Part shown: one piece after another, positions 1-5,900 of the stretch | Layout: each line of letters starts with the position of its first letter | Position numbering within the stretch: position 1 is the first letter of the stretch | Source: Cenarchaeum sp. SB0662_bin_33 | GTDB taxonomy: Archaea; Thermoproteota; Nitrososphaeria; Nitrososphaerales; Nitrosopumilaceae | DNA length: 12,479 bases | Assembly: GCA_009840065.1 (NCBI GenBank) | Contig: VXON01000176.1 | Location: forward strand, 1 to 12,479 | Direction: 5' to 3' | The notes under the pieces: generated by a model | Told to the model about the DNA's origin: nothing | The model's input: the letters and a program-made list of their open reading frames with translations, nothing else | Databases searched by the model: none | Position numbers and translations under genes: made by a program

Positions 1-122
1 AAATTAGTATTTAACTATGACACCATTATTGCTCTATAATGCATACATTTAGTTTTACATGCTCATATATGCCACCTACTCTGTGAGGGGGGTTGAGTAT
101 GTACATAAACAATCCTTTACGG

Positions 123-130
123 TTTATATT
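123..130 (+). promoter_or_regulatory. TATA box of the P1/L12 gene
   Basis: TTTATATT is centred about 27 nt upstream of the ATG at 154. Archaeal transcription starts about 25 nt downstream of a TATA box, so the mRNA should begin at or within a few bases of the ATG (leaderless). No Shine-Dalgarno sequence lies in the 20 nt before the ATG, which agrees with this. Confidence 0.6.
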
Positions 131-153
131 ATGTCCTAAAAGTTGTTACCATT

Positions 154-456
154 ATGGAATATGTCTATGCTGCCTTACTTCTTCACAAGCTGCAAAAGGA
201 TGTTACCGAGGATAATCTCAGGGCGGTGGTCTCTGCATCAGGCGCGGATGTCAACGAGGCCCAGTTAAAGTCACTGGCCGCAGCATTGGCTGATGTGGAT
301 ATACGCGAGGCTATAAAAGCGGCTCCTGTTGCAGTAGCTGCTGCACCCGCGGCCGAGGCTGCCCCTGCCGAGACAAAGGAAGAGGCACCCGAGGAGAAGA
401 AAGAAGAGAAGAGCGAGGAGACTGCCATGGAAGGCCTATCCTCACTGTTTGGCTAA
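154..456 (+). CDS. rpl12: Large ribosomal subunit protein P1 (archaeal L12)
   Basis: This 100-residue protein is the acidic stalk protein P1/L12, which sits as dimers on L10 and recruits translation factors to the GTPase centre of the 50S subunit. Residues 1-57 form the helical dimerisation domain, beginning MEYVYAALLLHK as in archaeal P1. Residues 58-75 are an Ala/Pro/Val-rich hinge, and residues 75-91 are a Lys/Glu-rich tail ending in MEGLSSLFG, the conserved factor-binding C-terminus. Length is normal for the family. The ATG is fixed by the family N-terminus and by the TATA box 27 nt upstream. The gene stands alone and converges on L10, although in most archaea it follows L10 on the same strand. 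A T7 run lies 25 nt past the stop. Confidence 0.97.
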   Translation: MEYVYAALLLHKLQKDVTEDNLRAVVSASGADVNEAQLKSLAAALADVDIREAIKAAPVAVAAAPAAEAAPAETKEEAPEEKKEEKSEETAMEGLSSLFG

Positions 457-480
457 ATAAAATACCTATACACTGATGGG

Positions 481-487
481 TTTTTTT
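481..487 (+). terminator. Poly-T terminator downstream of P1
   Basis: A run of seven T follows the P1 stop by 25 nt. Archaeal RNA polymerase terminates on T-rich tracts in the non-template strand, so this is the likely end of the P1 transcript. On the opposite strand the T-rich stretch at about 464-453 could serve L10, which ends at 495. Confidence 0.5.
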
Positions 488-488
488 G

Positions 489-508
489 ATACTCTCAGTT
501 GGGAGTAT
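489..508. repeat. Short inverted repeat at the L10 stop codon
   Basis: ATACTC (489-494) and GAGTAT (503-508) form a 6-bp stem with an 8-nt loop spanning the L10 stop codon. It directly follows the T7 run of P1. It may shape the 3' ends of the two convergent transcripts, but a 6-bp stem is weak evidence. Confidence 0.3.
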
Positions 509-1358
509 AGTCTGTGTCTTTTATAATGGACAGTGCTTGATTGTGTGCCTTGAATAGTATGTCGTTTTGTGTCTCTTGGGTCATGTAACCCGATTCGATG
601 GACAGGGACCTAGCTGCAGTAGATGCCTTGGCTAATATGGGCAGTATGGTATCCGGAGTGGCATAGCCTGTCTCCACGGAGAGGTTCACTGCCTCTTGGT
701 GTGATGCGGCAATCATATCGGTTATATGATCCAAATCCACTACCAGCTCCTCCTGAGTATAATTGATACCATCTTCCATGGCTGTATATAGTGAGATGCT
801 AGCCTCTATGGGCTTTATGTCCAGCTTGCCCAGCATGGATGCCAGCTTTTCATTTATGATATCCCCCTTTTTTGCAGGCGTGGTATCCTTTGCTATCCAG
901 ATTGTGCCCTGATCTATCTTTGTGGGTATTCCCGCATCCTTGAACTCTGTCAGCATGGGTCCGGGGGCTATTCCGGTGTTGCGTGCTGCCACGACTACAT
1001 CTATGCTAGCAACATCGCCGCCCCGGGCCGCCACCATGGTCTTGTTTTTGGCCAGCAGTAGGTTTAGCCGGAATGGTGACATGTTGGAGAATACCAGCAT
1101 GCATTGGCCGGTCAGCTCCCGCAACATCTTTTCAATTCCGGGCAGGGCTAACTTCTCTAGGGCATGAACCACGACCCGGTTCTTTATACTGACAAACTCT
1201 ACATCCCCCTTTAGCTTCTTTTTTAGTTCCAGAATCTGTGATGCCCGAACCTTCTCCAATCGTATGAGTGCCATCGACTTGTACTTTGTGGACATCTCCT
1301 GTATGCTGCAATACATGCGTGTCTTCTTTTCGGGGTATGTGGTACGGTTCTCATGCAT
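495..1358 (-). CDS. rpl10: Large ribosomal subunit protein L10 (P0), without acidic tail
   Basis: L10/P0 anchors the P1 dimers to 23S rRNA. The first 110 residues form the rRNA-binding domain (TYPEKK, then the KKLKGDVEFVSIKNRVV strand region), and residues about 110-185 form the archaeal/eukaryal insertion domain (GIAPGPMLTEFKDAGIPTKI). The C-terminal spine shows two similar units of about 27 residues (224-249 and 250-276, each with LSxExGY), probably successive P1-binding helices. The protein stops at residue 287 and lacks the charged tail and GLxxLFG-type end usual in archaeal L10. The start is the ATG at 1358, overlapping L1 by 8 nt, with AAAGGGTG about 9 nt upstream. A GTG 12 nt earlier is in frame but has no spaced ribosome-binding site. 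It is co-transcribed with L1. Confidence 0.93.
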   Translation of the reverse strand: MHENRTTYPEKKTRMYCSIQEMSTKYKSMALIRLEKVRASQILELKKKLKGDVEFVSIKNRVVVHALEKLALPGIEKMLRELTGQCMLVFSNMSPFRLNLLLAKNKTMVAARGGDVASIDVVVAARNTGIAPGPMLTEFKDAGIPTKIDQGTIWIAKDTTPAKKGDIINEKLASMLGKLDIKPIEASISLYTAMEDGINYTQEELVVDLDHITDMIAASHQEAVNLSVETGYATPDTILPILAKASTAARSLSIESGYMTQETQNDILFKAHNQALSIIKDTDYTPN

Positions 1359-2001
1359 TGCGCTTTGCACCCTTTATGATTCCACCCATGGTAGCTTTTA
1401 TCATGACATCCCGAATGTTCTTCTCCCCGTTGGGGAGCCTCTTCTCTATGGTTCTCAGTATGACCATTGCGTTGGCGGCAAGACTTGAATCATCCATCTC
1501 CTGATCTCCAATCTTTGATGATATGGACAATGATCCCCTTACACGAACCCGTATGGATTTTTTAAATCTCTGCAGGAATGTCTCAATGGGCGCATTGAAC
1601 GGTACGGGAGTGGGCATCTTTCCCCGGGGCCCTAGTAGCTGGCCCAGTGACTTTCCCACGGTGGGCATTATCTGCGTATCTGCTAGGAAAAAGTCATACT
1701 TGTTTATGAACTTACGCGCCGCCCTCTTGTCTGTGGCCAGCTTGCCTAATTCATCTGCATCCACCACGGCCGCCGCCTTAGCCTCTCTGGCCTTGGTCCC
1801 CATATCTCCACCTGCCAGCACGCAGACTGCCGCGTCCGAGCTGGTCTGGGGTAATTGCACGACTTCGTTTATCTGAAAGCCCTTCTTGACATCTATATCC
1901 TTGAATACAACTATGAGCTCCATGCTCTGCACAAAGTTACGCTTCTTGGTGGCCTCCTTGGCCTCCTGTATCATCTCCTGCATCTGAGACTCTTTTATCA
2001 T
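1351..2001 (-). CDS. rpl1: Large ribosomal subunit protein L1
   Basis: This 216-residue protein forms the mobile L1 stalk at the ribosomal E site. Length and sequence fit archaeal L1 along its whole length. Visible signatures include FFLADTQIMPTVGKSLGQLLGPRGKMPTP (residues about 104-132) and a C-terminal segment that closes domain I. It is the first gene of an L1-L10 unit, and L10 starts 8 nt inside its 3' end, so translation is probably coupled. A TATA-like TTTTAA lies about 27 nt upstream and there is no Shine-Dalgarno sequence, so a leaderless transcript is likely even though an unknown gene ends only 49 nt upstream on the same strand. In other archaea L1 binds its own mRNA to repress it. 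No such site is evident here, and a leaderless mRNA would leave no 5' UTR for one. Confidence 0.96.
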   Translation of the reverse strand: MIKESQMQEMIQEAKEATKKRNFVQSMELIVVFKDIDVKKGFQINEVVQLPQTSSDAAVCVLAGGDMGTKAREAKAAAVVDADELGKLATDKRAARKFINKYDFFLADTQIMPTVGKSLGQLLGPRGKMPTPVPFNAPIETFLQRFKKSIRVRVRGSLSISSKIGDQEMDDSSLAANAMVILRTIEKRLPNGEKNIRDVMIKATMGGIIKGAKRNA

Positions 2002-2025
2002 ACAGGTGCGTTCTATCTGTGTCTC

Positions 2026-2031
2026 TTAAAA
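2026..2031 (-). promoter_or_regulatory. TATA-like box upstream of L1
   Basis: TTTTAA on the minus strand is centred about 27 nt from the L1 ATG, in the 52-nt gap behind the upstream unknown gene. It implies that L1-L10 can be transcribed independently. The box is weaker than those of P1 or aIF1A. Confidence 0.4.
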
Positions 2032-2053
2032 TCGTTTTGAAATTTTTTACATG

Positions 2054-2587
2054 TCATGTCAGTATCTTGAGACTTCTGCACACCGAGTATAGCGTCCTTT
2101 TGAGGTTTTTGTCCAACAGTGTGTCCCGGCGGTGTCGCAATAATCTTTTGGCCTCGTCCCGCTCCTCTCCGGGCGGCAGCGAGAGTATCTTGTTCAACAT
2201 CTCTGAGAGGGACTCCCGTACCCATCCGTCTATTATGGAGTATACCTTTGGCGGTATTATGTCGCATTGATCACTATCTAGGTTTAGTATGGCGGTATAA
2301 TTGTCATGCTCTATTCTATACACTAGACCCAGAATTATGTTGTCCGGCGTGGGGTTGGTGAGTATCTCCACGGACCTCTGGCCCGTCTTGCCCTGCTCTA
2401 TCTTGTTTTTGAGTCCCACCATGTTGACCCTAATTCCATTTATGCCGACCTGCCGTCCCTCGATACCTGTTATCGCCCCCACCACAAAGTCCTTGTATTT
2501 ACCATTCTGTATTGTGCTAAAGACATGTGTACCTTCCTTTAGTTCAGGTTTTCTACCCAGCATAATACGTGATGATGTAATCGACAT
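2054..2587 (-). CDS. Protein of unknown function upstream of L1
   Basis: I do not recognise this 177-residue protein. It is probably real: the reading frame is long, its codon use resembles its neighbours, and it fills the space between L1 and the divergent L32e. The N-terminal half (residues 15-110) looks like a beta-rich fold with many short strands (HVFSTIQNG, DFVVGAITGIEG, NIILGLVYRIEHDNYTAILNL). The C-terminal part (115-177) is predicted helical and basic, rich in Arg/Lys (EERDEAKRLLRHRRD, DKNLKRTLYSVCRSLK), which could bind nucleic acid. There is no signal peptide, membrane span or catalytic motif. The start is uncertain. The ATG at 2587 has no Shine-Dalgarno sequence. The in-frame ATG at 2563 fits better with an ATAAAA box at 2606-2601. 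Its position beside L1-L10 suggests a translation-linked role, but that is only inference. Confidence 0.7.
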   Translation of the reverse strand: MSITSSRIMLGRKPELKEGTHVFSTIQNGKYKDFVVGAITGIEGRQVGINGIRVNMVGLKNKIEQGKTGQRSVEILTNPTPDNIILGLVYRIEHDNYTAILNLDSDQCDIIPPKVYSIIDGWVRESLSEMLNKILSLPPGEERDEAKRLLRHRRDTLLDKNLKRTLYSVCRSLKILT

Positions 2588-2682
2588 TTTTAGTGTTGTT
2601 TTTTATGCTCTTCTGGTATGGTGTACTAGATACCACATACATATAATCTGATACCGGGACAGATCTGTTACTTCCGGCAACA

Positions 2683-2690
2683 TATTTATT
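2683..2690 (+). promoter_or_regulatory. TATA box of L32e-L19e
   Basis: TATTTATT is centred 26-27 nt upstream of the L32e ATG at 2713. This predicts a leaderless mRNA and supports that ATG over the in-frame GTG at 2695, which would lie upstream of the expected transcription start. Confidence 0.6.
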
Positions 2691-2712
2691 TTTAGTGTGT
2701 AGATGTCTGAGT

Positions 2713-3111
2713 ATGGCCATCAATAAGCAGCGCTTGAGCATACGTCGCCAGGTAAAGAAGAGAAAACCGGACTTTGTAAGGCCGGAGAGCTGGCGGTATG
2801 ACCGGCTCAAAAAGAGGTGGAGAAAGCCAAAGGGCGTGGATCATCACCAGCGCAAGCAAAAGAGCCGGGGCAGGCCCGGACTGGTAAAGATAGGGTACGG
2901 TGGACCCCGTATTGCCAAATATTTACACCCATCAGGGTATACGGACAATCTTGTATATCGCACAGAGGATCTGGCAGGATTGGACCCAAAGACCGATGGC
3001 ATACGGCTTGGACACTCTGTAGGTACCCGCAAGAGGATTCAAATCATAACTGCGGCCATGAAGAAGAGATTCAAGATATTCAACGGGAGGGTGGACATAC
3101 ATGCCGATTAA
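2713..3111 (+). CDS. rpl32e: Large ribosomal subunit protein L32e
   Basis: This 132-residue protein is an archaeal/eukaryal-specific component of the 50S subunit. Family hallmarks are FVRPESWRYDRLKKRWRKPKGVD (residues about 21-43), the basic linker KSRGRPGLVKIGYG, and LHPSGYTDNLVYRTEDLAGLDPKTDGIRLGHSVGTRKRIQI. The N-terminus is short and basic (MAINKQRLSIRRQ) as expected. The start at 2713 is set by the TATA box. It leads a two-gene unit with L19e, which begins 11 nt inside its 3' end. In many archaea both genes lie in the spc cluster between L6 and L18, so this pair has been relocated. Confidence 0.96.
   Translation: MAINKQRLSIRRQVKKRKPDFVRPESWRYDRLKKRWRKPKGVDHHQRKQKSRGRPGLVKIGYGGPRIAKYLHPSGYTDNLVYRTEDLAGLDPKTDGIRLGHSVGTRKRIQIITAAMKKRFKIFNGRVDIHAD
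3086..3091 (+). promoter_or_regulatory. Shine-Dalgarno sequence of L19e
   Basis: GGAGGG ends 9 nt before the L19e ATG at 3101 and lies within the L32e coding region. It matches the archaeal GGAGGTGA consensus and supports this start for a non-leading operon gene. Confidence 0.6.
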
Positions 3112-3556
3112 TCTGCGCTCCAAAAAGAAACTGCTGTCCAGGGTTACAGGAGTAGGCATACATCGACTGCGTCTTGATCCCGACAGGCTGGATGATGTGG
3201 CCGACGCAATTACGCGGAACAACGCCCGAGGACTCGTAACGGCTGGAATAGTAACAATAAAACCCAAAAAAGGCACCTCTCGGGGAAGGGCCCAGCACAA
3301 GAGGATGCAGCGCTCCAAGAGGGGCACAAAGCCCGGCTCAAAACAGGGACGCAAGGGGGCACGCACCGCCCGGAAGGCGACATATGTGGCAAAGGTCCGT
3401 TCACTGCGTCGACACCTAAAGATAGCCAAGGACCGCCAGGAGATAACCAACCCTGAATTTTGGAGTCTGTACAAGAAGGTGGGCGGCAACACGGTCCGAA
3501 ACAAGGCCCACCTCCGATTGCTTGTACAGGAAATAATATCAAAACGTAGGGACTAG
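3101..3556 (+). CDS. rpl19e: Large ribosomal subunit protein L19e
   Basis: This is a 151-residue, very basic protein of the 50S subunit, absent from bacteria. The N-terminal globular part (residues 1-56) carries MPINLRSKKKLLSRVTGVG and the RLDPDRLDDVADAITRNNARGLVTAGIVTIKP stretch typical of L19e. Residues 57-95 form the long Arg/Lys/Gly-rich linker, and the rest is the C-terminal helical region ending SKRRD. Length is normal. It overlaps L32e by 11 nt and has its own Shine-Dalgarno sequence inside L32e. Its TAG stop shares the tetramer CTAG with the stop of the convergent ogt gene, so the two coding regions overlap by 4 nt. Confidence 0.96.
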   Translation: MPINLRSKKKLLSRVTGVGIHRLRLDPDRLDDVADAITRNNARGLVTAGIVTIKPKKGTSRGRAQHKRMQRSKRGTKPGSKQGRKGARTARKATYVAKVRSLRRHLKIAKDRQEITNPEFWSLYKKVGGNTVRNKAHLRLLVQEIISKRRD

Positions 3557-3858
3557 TCTGGAAAGTAATACATTCTGGTCTTATCCTGTATGCGATTCTC
3601 CCTGATGGGTACACCCTCCTTCTGTAGCATGTCTGCCTTTACATGGGTGCCGCCATACCCATAGCCGCCCAGTCTACCATCTGACATTATCACCCTGTGA
3701 CATGGAACTATGCCCGGATACGGATTCTGACTCATTATGCGGCCTACCACCCGGGAACCATTAATTATACCCGCCGCTCGGGCAAGCTCACCATACGACA
3801 CAACCATTCCCGGCGGGACCTCCATCAGCTTTTTGTAGACGCGCTCCGCACTGTTCAT
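3553..3858 (-). CDS. ogt: Methylated-DNA-[protein]-cysteine S-methyltransferase, catalytic domain only
   Basis: This enzyme removes alkyl groups from O6-alkylguanine in DNA by transferring them irreversibly to its own cysteine. The 101-residue protein corresponds to the C-terminal DNA-binding/catalytic domain: GMVVSYGELARAAG (helix-turn-helix, residues 17-30), SRVVGRIMSQNPYPG with the Arg finger and Asn hinge region, and VPCHRVI with Cys53 as the acceptor. Alkyltransferase-like proteins have Trp in place of this Cys, so a suicide repair function is retained. The N-terminal domain of the usual 150-180-residue proteins is absent. The ATG overlaps the dtdA stop (ATGA), and GGAGGT lies 9 nt upstream, so it is the second gene of a dtdA-ogt unit. 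Confidence 0.92.
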   Translation of the reverse strand: MNSAERVYKKLMEVPPGMVVSYGELARAAGIINGSRVVGRIMSQNPYPGIVPCHRVIMSDGRLGGYGYGGTHVKADMLQKEGVPIRENRIQDKTRMYYFPD

Positions 3859-4637
3859 ACGCGTACAACCTCCAGGGAAGTCTCGTTCAGCATATCTAAT
3901 ATCCTCCTTCTGTTGGGACCCATGCTGTCCCAGTCCAGCAGCGCTACATTGGTCTTGGGGTTCCGTCCAATTATGTGGTATAGTAGATTCTCATCGATGT
4001 ATTGCAGGGCGTGCTTTGGGATTATGCTTCCAAATGAGTACCTTCCATGTATCACCTCGCGGGTGAACCGGTGCGGATAGTGGGTTCCCCCAAAACCAAC
4101 TGCAACAGTGTGCTGTGTTGTATCATCATGTTGTATGATGGTCCGCTCCACAATTGCGGCTATGTCATGACATAATTTTGCATTGTTCCACTCGGCGGGC
4201 GTAGTTCCAACCTCCACGAATATAGATGGCTTGGAGAGGGCAGTTGGCCCATGGTGGGTGGCCTCCAGCGTTATGTCAAAACCTGCAAATCTCTCATGCA
4301 CACCCCAGAGCTCTTTGAGATATCTCTTTTGCAGTGATGGAAACGGTATGGCCACTTGACGCTCATTCCCTCCCAGCATGGCCTCATCAAAGTTACCCGT
4401 CGAGTGGCATGTCAGCGCTGGTACCCCGGACTTTGCCGCATGCCTTGATAAAAAGACAAACCCGTCATAATCAAACTTCGACTCCAGCCAGTCCGCATGT
4501 GTGATGGGTGTATCTAGTACAACCAAATCAAACGACTCGCCTCTGTATATGGGACCACTCTTTGTCATCTTTTGTATTAGATAATCTACCATGTTTCTTC
4601 CCGCGGGGTCTTGGTCATATGCAACAAGCAGGAGCAT
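3855..4637 (-). CDS. dtdA: D-aminoacyl-tRNA deacylase (archaeal DTD2 type)
   Basis: It hydrolyses D-amino acids wrongly attached to tRNA, keeping D-residues out of protein and recycling the tRNA. The 260-residue length fits the archaeal/plant DTD2 family, which is unrelated to bacterial DTD. Signature segments are LTCHSTGNF (residues 75-83), EATHHGPTALSKPSIFVEVGTTPAEW (125-150, with paired His 128-129), VAVGFGGTHYPHRFT (178-192) and FGSIIPKHAL (202-211). The His-rich segments fit metal and substrate binding in this family. The ATG at 4637 has an AAATAAATA box 26-28 nt upstream, implying a leaderless transcript. It diverges from secE and its stop overlaps the ogt start by 4 nt. Confidence 0.95.
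   Translation of the reverse strand: MLLLVAYDQDPAGRNMVDYLIQKMTKSGPIYRGESFDLVVLDTPITHADWLESKFDYDGFVFLSRHAAKSGVPALTCHSTGNFDEAMLGGNERQVAIPFPSLQKRYLKELWGVHERFAGFDITLEATHHGPTALSKPSIFVEVGTTPAEWNNAKLCHDIAAIVERTIIQHDDTTQHTVAVGFGGTHYPHRFTREVIHGRYSFGSIIPKHALQYIDENLLYHIIGRNPKTNVALLDWDSMGPNRRRILDMLNETSLEVVRV
3868..3873 (-). promoter_or_regulatory. Shine-Dalgarno sequence of ogt
   Basis: GGAGGT on the minus strand lies 9 nt upstream of the ogt ATG at 3858, inside the end of dtdA. It is a strong archaeal ribosome-binding site and fixes this start. Confidence 0.65.
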
Positions 4638-4644
4638 ACGACAA

Positions 4645-4654
4645 AATTATATTA
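4645..4654 (+). promoter_or_regulatory. TATA box of secE-spt5
   Basis: AATTATATTA, core TTATAT at 4647-4652, is centred 26-27 nt upstream of the GTG at 4676. It predicts leaderless transcription of secE from that GTG. Confidence 0.5.
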
Positions 4655-4660
4655 CTAGAG

Positions 4661-4669
4661 TATTTATTT
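4661..4669 (-). promoter_or_regulatory. TATA box of dtdA-ogt
   Basis: On the minus strand this reads AAATAAATA, preceded by GG in the position of a BRE. Its core is centred 26-27 nt from the dtdA ATG at 4637. It sits downstream of the secE TATA box on the opposite strand, so the two divergent promoters are interleaved. Confidence 0.5.
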
Positions 4670-4675
4670 CCAACA

Positions 4676-4849
4676 GTGAATCCGAGGCAGCTTATCAAGA
4701 ATATGGTGAATACCGTAAAGTTAACCAAGAAACCGGACAAGGAAGAGTACAAGCAGTACATGCGACTGGTGTTACTGGGAATAGGTGCGGTGGGTACCAT
4801 CGGCTTTATAATTCAGTTTGTCTTCTCGGTAGCAACATATGGGCGATAA
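4676..4849 (+). CDS. secE: Protein translocase subunit SecE (Sec61 gamma)
   Basis: This 57-residue tail-anchored subunit clamps SecY in the membrane translocation channel. Residues 1-28 are an amphipathic, basic cytosolic helix (NPRQLIKNMVNTVKLTKKPDKEEYKQY, with the family KLxxKPxxEEY pattern), and residues 31-53 are the single membrane span (LVLLGIGAVGTIGFIIQFVF). I chose the GTG at 4676 because it gives the usual length, begins at the conserved helix and lies 26-27 nt from a TATA box. The ATG at 4703 would remove half of the amphipathic helix. It precedes spt5 by 2 nt, the arrangement common to many archaea (secE-spt5-L11). Confidence 0.9.
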   Translation: MNPRQLIKNMVNTVKLTKKPDKEEYKQYMRLVLLGIGAVGTIGFIIQFVFSVATYGR

Positions 4850-4851
4850 AG

Positions 4852-5304
4852 ATGTCTGAGAGTACTTCACACCTGTATGCCATAAAGACCAGTATGGGAC
4901 AGGAGAAGAAGGTCATGAATCTACTGGAGGCCAAGCTGCGGGCCGGCGGCCAGAACATACAAGCAGTCCTGGCAGTGGAGGACCTGCGGGGCTATGTTGT
5001 AATAGAGGCACTCGACTCCAGCGACGTATATCATGCTGTGGATGGTGTGCGGCATGTTCGCCAGCAACTCCGAGGCGAGCTGGAGTTTTCAGAGATTGAA
5101 GGGTACCTGATAAAAAAGTCTGCAGTATCCACGCTAACCGTGGACGGCACAGTCGAGATTACGGGAGGACCGTTCAAGGGCATGAAGGCTACTATAACTA
5201 GGATTGATCAGGAGAAGGAGGAGGCCACAGTCATACTATTGGATGCCATGTATCAGCTGCCTGTTACCGTGGATGCCAACTATCTCAAGGTGGCATCCGG
5301 CTAA
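4852..5304 (+). CDS. spt5: Transcription elongation factor Spt5 (NusG)
   Basis: Spt5, normally with Spt4, closes the RNA polymerase clamp over DNA and raises processivity. Residues about 7-83 are the NGN domain (LYAIKTSMGQEKKVMNLLEAKL, then GYVVIEAL and the VRHVRQQLRGELEF segment). Residues about 96-146 are the KOW domain (DGTVEITGGPFKGMKATITRID). Length 150 is normal for archaeal Spt5. The ATG follows the secE stop after 2 nt, so translation is probably coupled, with only a weak GGGCGAT ribosome-binding site. Together with secE just upstream and L11 just downstream, this is the ancestral archaeal order. Confidence 0.96.
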   Translation: MSESTSHLYAIKTSMGQEKKVMNLLEAKLRAGGQNIQAVLAVEDLRGYVVIEALDSSDVYHAVDGVRHVRQQLRGELEFSEIEGYLIKKSAVSTLTVDGTVEITGGPFKGMKATITRIDQEKEEATVILLDAMYQLPVTVDANYLKVASG

Positions 5305-5379
5305 TGTATGACTTCTATATACTGCACATTTGTAGCCGTTGAAGCCTTGCCCTTAATTTCGGCAATATTAGACAAAGGA

Positions 5380-5385
5380 TTAAAT
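5380..5385 (+). promoter_or_regulatory. TATA box of L11
   Basis: TTAAAT is centred 26-27 nt upstream of the L11 ATG at 5409, in the 104-nt gap after spt5. It suggests L11 has its own leaderless transcript in addition to any read-through from secE-spt5. Confidence 0.5.
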
Positions 5386-5408
5386 TTTCAATATCATGTA
5401 TAACGCAT

Positions 5409-5900
5409 ATGGGTTCTAAACAGAACGTGTCATCACTGGTTACAGGCGGAGCCGCCTCGGCAGGACCGCCACTGGGTCCGTCTCTGGGGCCTCTAGGCGT
5501 AAACATAATGGAGGTCATCAATGCCATAAACGACAAGACCAGAGACTTTGAGGGCATGAAGGTACCTGTAACCGTAATGGTTGATACGGACACCAAGCAG
5601 TACGAGATAGACGTGGGCATACCATCAGTAGCCCCCCTGATATTCAAGGAGGCGGGCATTCAGAAGGGGTCTGGCGCATCTGGAACGGAGTGGGTGGGTG
5701 ATATAACCATGGATTCACTCATAAAGATAGCCCGGACAAAATTGGAGGCATCCTATGCGTCCAGCCTAAAGTCCGTGACAAAGACGATAGCCGGGACATG
5801 TCTGGCCGCCGGTGTAAAGATAGAGTCAAAGACACCCGGGGAGATAACCGCCGAGATAAACCGGGGTCTCTGGGATGAAAAAATAGATGCCGCCGTCTAG
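5409..5900 (+). CDS. rpl11: Large ribosomal subunit protein L11
   Basis: L11 binds the GTPase-associated region of 23S rRNA at the base of the L10-P1 stalk. The 163-residue protein shows the N-terminal domain with GGAASAGPPLGPSLGPLGVNIMEVINAINDKT (residues 14-45) and the C-terminal rRNA-binding domain (GDITMDSLIKIARTKL, SLKSVTKTIAGTCLAAGVKIE). Length matches archaeal L11. The ATG is supported by the TATA box 26 nt upstream. In many archaea L1 follows directly. Here a convergent Lrp/AsnC gene follows instead, and the two TAG stops share one CTAG. Confidence 0.97.
   Translation: MGSKQNVSSLVTGGAASAGPPLGPSLGPLGVNIMEVINAINDKTRDFEGMKVPVTVMVDTDTKQYEIDVGIPSVAPLIFKEAGIQKGSGASGTEWVGDITMDSLIKIARTKLEASYASSLKSVTKTIAGTCLAAGVKIESKTPGEITAEINRGLWDEKIDAAV

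Noticed and set aside
99..212. Cys-rich 37-codon frame overlapping the start of P1
   Set aside because: It overlaps the P1 promoter and N-terminus in another frame and has no independent promoter or ribosome-binding site.
1359..1370. GTG start for L10 at 1370
   Set aside because: The AAAGG sequence directly abuts this GTG, leaving no spacing, whereas the ATG at 1358 has a properly spaced site and matches the family N-terminus.
2932..3504. 190-codon open frame on the minus strand opposite L32e and L19e
   Set aside because: It is antisense to two firmly identified ribosomal protein genes, and its Arg/Pro/Cys-rich composition is what the complement of Lys/Arg-rich genes produces. It has no family resemblance.
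4591..4851. Long N-terminal extension of the Spt5 frame
   Set aside because: It is out of frame with secE and overlaps it entirely. The NGN domain begins right after the ATG at 4852.
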